From NCBI RefSeq assembly GCF_007988905.1, contig NZ_BJVA01000008.1:62001-126000 (forward strand): a DNA stretch of 64,000 nucleotides, written 5' to 3'. Source of the DNA: Gluconobacter kanchanaburiensis NBRC 103587. GTDB taxonomy: Bacteria; Pseudomonadota; Alphaproteobacteria; Acetobacterales; Acetobacteraceae. Positions 61,027-64,000 of this stretch are shown here, one piece after another. The notes beneath the pieces were generated by a model that saw only the letters and a list, made by a program, of their open reading frames with translations, searched no databases and was not told the DNA's origin. The translations under genes were made by a program, and so were the position numbers. The stretch's first letter is position 1. The number at the start of each line of letters is the position of its first letter.

Positions 61027-61407
61027 TTCCAACCGTCATGCGTTTTCCGACACCATCATTGACTATGACATCGGTCGCTTTTCATTTTCGGATCAGTCGA
61101 AATTTGCAGTCGGGGACAATATAGATCGACTGATCGAAGAAGCGTTGGTTGACGCACTTGGGGCGTGTCACGCCCATTGTCTGGATGAACAATCCCATTT
61201 GCGACTTCTGATCGGCAAAGACAAGCGGCACGGCTGTCCGCTCGATCGTTCTGCCAGAGACAAGGCGCAGTGTGAAATCAGCGCCAGAGGCCATTAATCA
61301 ATACGTCAAAAACCAAAATTATAACAAAGGAATTTCAATTAGATGTTCTTCGGTCCATTCATAGGGCACAGAAGAACATCTGGGTCAAATGATCGACACG
61401 TTAGCAA
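61027..61407. other. AT-richer intergenic region with one doubtful small gene
   Basis: This 381-base gap separates the N-formylglutamate amidohydrolase from the sulfotransferase gene and marks the boundary between the catabolic island and a surface-glycan locus. Its base composition is visibly lower in GC than its neighbours. Apart from the small open frame at 61082-61294 I see no gene, and no clear terminator. Confidence 0.4.
61082..61294 (-). CDS. Hypothetical small protein
   Basis: Open frame of 70 codons (starts MASGADFTLRLVSGRT, contains three cysteine or basic clusters toward the end, DCKFRLIRK). There is no recognisable domain, signal peptide or membrane segment and no convincing ribosome binding site before the ATG. 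It lies in the 381-base gap before the sulfotransferase gene and may be a fragment or a chance frame. Confidence 0.3.
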   Translation of the reverse strand: MASGADFTLRLVSGRTIERTAVPLVFADQKSQMGLFIQTMGVTRPKCVNQRFFDQSIYIVPDCKFRLIRK

Positions 61408-62310
61408 TTATGGCTTCCATCCAAAAAAAGGAAACCATTCCCCCATCGCGTCGAGAATGACGCGATTCATTTCCGGAGTCAGCGTCTCCTTCCAGTCACC
61501 AACAACGCCTTTGCGAAAAAACTCGCTGTTACGTCCGTCGCCTGGCGCACGCCCACTCGACAGGGATGAAAACGCAGTCTTCGCGATGCAGGCATCGACG
61601 ATGTTCGATGTGCTCTCAACTCCTAGAAAATCGAACAACCTGGAGACGCTCGCCTTCGGATCCGCGATCAGCGCCTCGTAACTCACGATTGCGCATGCGC
61701 TCGGGTATTGCGAGCACAGTGCCAGCATGGCTTTCGTGCCCTGAATCATCGGACCGAGCGAATGCCGAATGAAGTCCATCGGGGAAGCATCGTGCCCTTC
61801 ATCCCGTGCAGCCTTATAAAAAATATGGAGAGCGGATGTGAGTGCATCACGTGGGTCTCGCACGACACCAACGAATTTCGCATGCGGAAAAAGGCGCTTC
61901 AAACGCGGAAATAGAAAGACGTTTTCGGGCGTTTTTTCACCAATGGCGCTATAGTTGCCGCCGCGACATTGTCGATTGAAAGCGCGCAATATTCCTGTCG
62001 CCAGAAGGAAGTCAATATCTTCGTCATCAGGAAGCTGATACCCACCAGACTGCCTGAACAAAGTATTGTTCTTCTGACTCAGAGCCTGACGCCATTCCTC
62101 CACAATCCGGGTCAGCCCCTTTTCGAGGTAGTGCGGAAACAACCCTTCACCTTTGCAGCATACGTCCGGGTGTGCATCGAACAGTAGCTGGACCCAGGTT
62201 GTGCCAGAGCGTGGAGCGCCGCCGATAAAAAAGAGCTGACGTTGCTCGATATCGGCAAGGGCATCCCCACCGGCGCGCCAGCTCAATCTTCCGGAATTCG
62301 TTTCCGCCAT
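61408..62310 (-). CDS. PAPS-dependent sulfotransferase domain protein
   Basis: Enzyme of 300 residues that moves a sulfo group from 3'-phosphoadenosine-5'-phosphosulfate to an acceptor. The 5'-phosphosulfate loop FFIGGAPRSGTTWVQLLF (about 27-44) and the 3'-phosphate motif FVGVVRDPRDALTSALHIF (about 147-165) are present, with IVSYEALIADPKASVSRLFDFLG later. No signal peptide or membrane anchor, so it works in the cytoplasm. It shares a base with the glycosyltransferase stop (62310), implying translational coupling and a sulfated glycan or glycolipid product. Acceptor unknown. Confidence 0.88.
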   Translation of the reverse strand: MAETNSGRLSWRAGGDALADIEQRQLFFIGGAPRSGTTWVQLLFDAHPDVCCKGEGLFPHYLEKGLTRIVEEWRQALSQKNNTLFRQSGGYQLPDDEDIDFLLATGILRAFNRQCRGGNYSAIGEKTPENVFLFPRLKRLFPHAKFVGVVRDPRDALTSALHIFYKAARDEGHDASPMDFIRHSLGPMIQGTKAMLALCSQYPSACAIVSYEALIADPKASVSRLFDFLGVESTSNIVDACIAKTAFSSLSSGRAPGDGRNSEFFRKGVVGDWKETLTPEMNRVILDAMGEWFPFFGWKP

Positions 62311-64000
62311 TAACCTGCCTTACCCGTCAATGCGACCGGGAGATGGTCCACATCGACTGCCGCGCGTAATCCGCTAATGACGTTCTTCATGCCGTAATGA
62401 TTCTGGATCATGGCAAGGCCTGCCTGACGGAGTTGTTCATACTCCGCACGGTTTTCGTGGAGTTGCAAGATCTGACGCGCGATGGCGTTAGCATCCGTTG
62501 GCGTCTGCAGCGTAAGGAGTTCGATCGGCAACATCATTCCTTCAGCAGCGATATCGCTCATCACACATGGAACGCCACTACCAAGAGAATCCAGAACCTT
62601 ACCTTTAATGCCCGCTCCAAAGCGCAACGGTGCAACGCTGAGCATCACACGATTGAAGAATGTCCCCAGATCAGGGACATAGCCGGCAATTTCCACGCTT
62701 TCACCCGCCAGACGACGCACCGCTTCAGGCATCGCACTGCCAGCCAGGATGCACTTTATGTCCGACCGCTCGGCCCAGACACGTGGCATGATCTCACGGA
62801 CAAGCCATTGCGCTGCGTCAACATTTGGCGCATGCCCATAGTGACCGAGGAAAAGCACGCCCTGTCGCTCAATGGGTTGCTCGGCATCAGTGCGCAGATC
62901 GATCGACCATGGCACCTGATGAACCACAGCCGTTGGCACGAGACGTCTCAGGATTGCCGCTTCTTCGGAAGAATGCGTGATCACCACATCGGCCTGCCAC
63001 GCGGCAGCACATTCCGCCAGACGCAGCTTCCGCGCTTCGGTCAGTAGCTCCGGTCTGCCTTCGAGTGTTGCCTGACGCTCCAGGCGAACATGATGCAGGT
63101 CGGCAACGCTGTAGATCACGCGTGCACTTTGCTGGTGCTGGCGCGTCAGAGCCATATACCGAGATGCATTGCTGACCCGATGCAGATAGACAAGATCGAA
63201 GCCTCTCGCCTGTTTGCGAAGAACGTCTTCAACAGACACATAGAATGGTGCGTGCCAGCACGTGATACCTTCCGACAGAAGGCTGGCACGGATGGCCGCA
63301 CCATGAGGTGCTTCCATCTCTGAGGCCGCTACGAAACTGACATCATATCCGAGCGCCTGAAGTCCTCGCATATGCGACAGGATCGCGCATGACCCAGCGT
63401 CACGTGTTGTATCGGGTAACTGCTCATCAATAATCAGAGCCCTGCGCACGGGCGTCTCAGGCCCGTCATGAGTGTCGACAAGCATTCCCCCGGAGCGACG
63501 GATCAGCCGACGCCGCCGATCCTGCGCCTCACGCCCTGATGCTTCATTCGCCTGGTGCTGCCGCAAACGCTCAGCCTGAGACAGAAGGAACGACAGTACT
63601 CTCTCGCGATCGTGACCAACTGCAAGTCCATCGACTGCCCGGGTCACGCTCTCGGCCAGATCGGCGTCAAAGCTGTCGGCTGCCTCGATCACAATCGGAG
63701 ATCCCATTAGCTCCGCGCCATCATGCGCACGACAAACCTGAATAATGTGCCGGGACATTGGTGACAGGCCGCCGGGCAGCAGAATATCAAAGCCGAACCG
63801 TCCTCCCTCATAACCCGCCGCTGCGAGATCCGCACGATACGTATTGGCAAGTGTTTGGGCGATATACTGTCCATTATCAAAGATCTGCACCGTTACCGGC
63901 TCTGATCCATGTGTGGAATCATAGGCCCACCCGGCAATCCTTTGACGACTTGTATGATCCAGGAAGCCCTGCCCATGATCCGCTACCGGTCCGTTGGGGC
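62310..64000 (-). CDS. Glycosyltransferase family 1/4-like protein, N-terminus beyond the window
   Basis: Glycosyltransferase with a GT-B fold; the C-terminal domain (about the last 200 residues) has GVLFLGHYGHAPNVDAAQWLV, SVEIAGYVPDLGTFFNRVMLSVAPLRFGAGIKGKVLDSLGSGVPCV, typical of GT4. The N-terminal part has VTVQIFDNGQYIAQTLANTY, GRFGFDILLPGGLSP, a small beta-rich domain of the sort found on acetic acid bacterial surface-glycan enzymes. A GTG at 63890 could start a 526-residue form, but the frame stays open through 64000 with clearly domain-like sequence (RIAGWAYDSTHGSEP) upstream, so I treat the gene as truncated by the window. It is coupled to the sulfotransferase gene. Confidence 0.85.
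   Translation of the reverse strand, partial: PNGPVADHGQGFLDHTSRQRIAGWAYDSTHGSEPVTVQIFDNGQYIAQTLANTYRADLAAAGYEGGRFGFDILLPGGLSPMSRHIIQVCRAHDGAELMGSPIVIEAADSFDADLAESVTRAVDGLAVGHDRERVLSFLLSQAERLRQHQANEASGREAQDRRRRLIRRSGGMLVDTHDGPETPVRRALIIDEQLPDTTRDAGSCAILSHMRGLQALGYDVSFVAASEMEAPHGAAIRASLLSEGITCWHAPFYVSVEDVLRKQARGFDLVYLHRVSNASRYMALTRQHQQSARVIYSVADLHHVRLERQATLEGRPELLTEARKLRLAECAAAWQADVVITHSSEEAAILRRLVPTAVVHQVPWSIDLRTDAEQPIERQGVLFLGHYGHAPNVDAAQWLVREIMPRVWAERSDIKCILAGSAMPEAVRRLAGESVEIAGYVPDLGTFFNRVMLSVAPLRFGAGIKGKVLDSLGSGVPCVMSDIAAEGMMLPIELLTLQTPTDANAIARQILQLHENRAEYEQLRQAGLAMIQNHYGMKNVISGLRAAVDVDHLPVALTGKAG

Overview
The window looks like part of the chromosome of an alphaproteobacterium, most likely an acetic acid bacterium (Acetobacteraceae, Gluconobacter/Acetobacter-like). 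The grounds are GC-rich, tightly packed genes, several large TonB-dependent receptors with alphaproteobacterial signal peptides, GTG/TTG starts, and an N-terminal extension on the right-edge glycosyltransferase that I associate with this family. The genus is an inference. I saw no tRNA, rRNA, IS element, prophage or CRISPR array.

Layout. (1) 1-8.2 kb: a peptide-type ABC ATPase, an N-carbamoyl-D-amino-acid hydrolase and two Asp/Glu/hydantoin-type racemases, facing an operon on the other strand with a polar amino acid ABC transporter, a mandelate-racemase-like enzyme and an amidohydrolase. (2) 8.7-13.3 kb: a TonB-dependent receptor, a class II aldolase and a dihydroorotase-like cyclic amidase. 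(3) 13.3-19.9 kb: a polyol/sugar-phosphate cassette (SorC regulator, aldolase-like barrel, FGGY kinase, GlpD-like dehydrogenase) with a divergent MFS carrier. (4) 20-30 kb: a histidine acid phosphatase; a PLP ammonia-lyase, DUF4392 and RidA operon followed by a TonB receptor; a LysR regulator; an ACS-type MFS carrier with a DUF1445 protein. (5) 30.4-37.7 kb: an MHS symporter, a DUF2848 protein and a 2-hydroxyacid dehydrogenase, facing hydantoinase/oxoprolinase hyuB-hyuA and a winged-helix regulator. (6) 37.8-47.4 kb: an operon of TonB receptor, MFS, pxpB, pxpC, pxpA, biotin carrier, biotin carboxylase and a degenerate biotin carrier, with a divergent LysR gene. (7) 47.4-51.7 kb: a CapA-like protein, another LysR gene, a VOC protein and an M20 L-carbamoylase/allantoate-hydrolase type enzyme. 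(8) 52-61 kb: a cysteine hydrolase, glutamine-synthetase-like ligase, TonB receptor and MFS operon, divergent from an M20 peptidase, an RpiR regulator and an N-formylglutamate amidohydrolase. (9) 61-64 kb: a sulfotransferase and a glycosyltransferase, which look like an unrelated surface-glycan locus.

How it works together. Apart from segment 3, the acid phosphatase and the right end, the window is an island for taking up and opening amide, lactam and ureido compounds that lead to glutamate or other amino acids (5-oxoproline, D-glutamate, hydantoins, N-carbamoyl-, N-formyl- and gamma-glutamyl compounds). It has several outer-membrane receptors and MFS/ABC carriers for uptake, racemases and D-glutamate-cyclase-type enzymes to handle D-forms, two unrelated lactamase systems (HyuAB and PxpABC), and four local LysR/MarR/RpiR-type regulators. 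The most unusual unit is the pxpBCA-accB-accC operon. Its parts match the domains of urea carboxylase (biotin carboxylase, KipI/KipA-type transferase, biotin carrier) and suggest a split, biotin-dependent lactam-opening complex. A 10-bp motif, CATATATTCG, recurs in three of the intergenic control regions. The substrates are inferred from family membership only.
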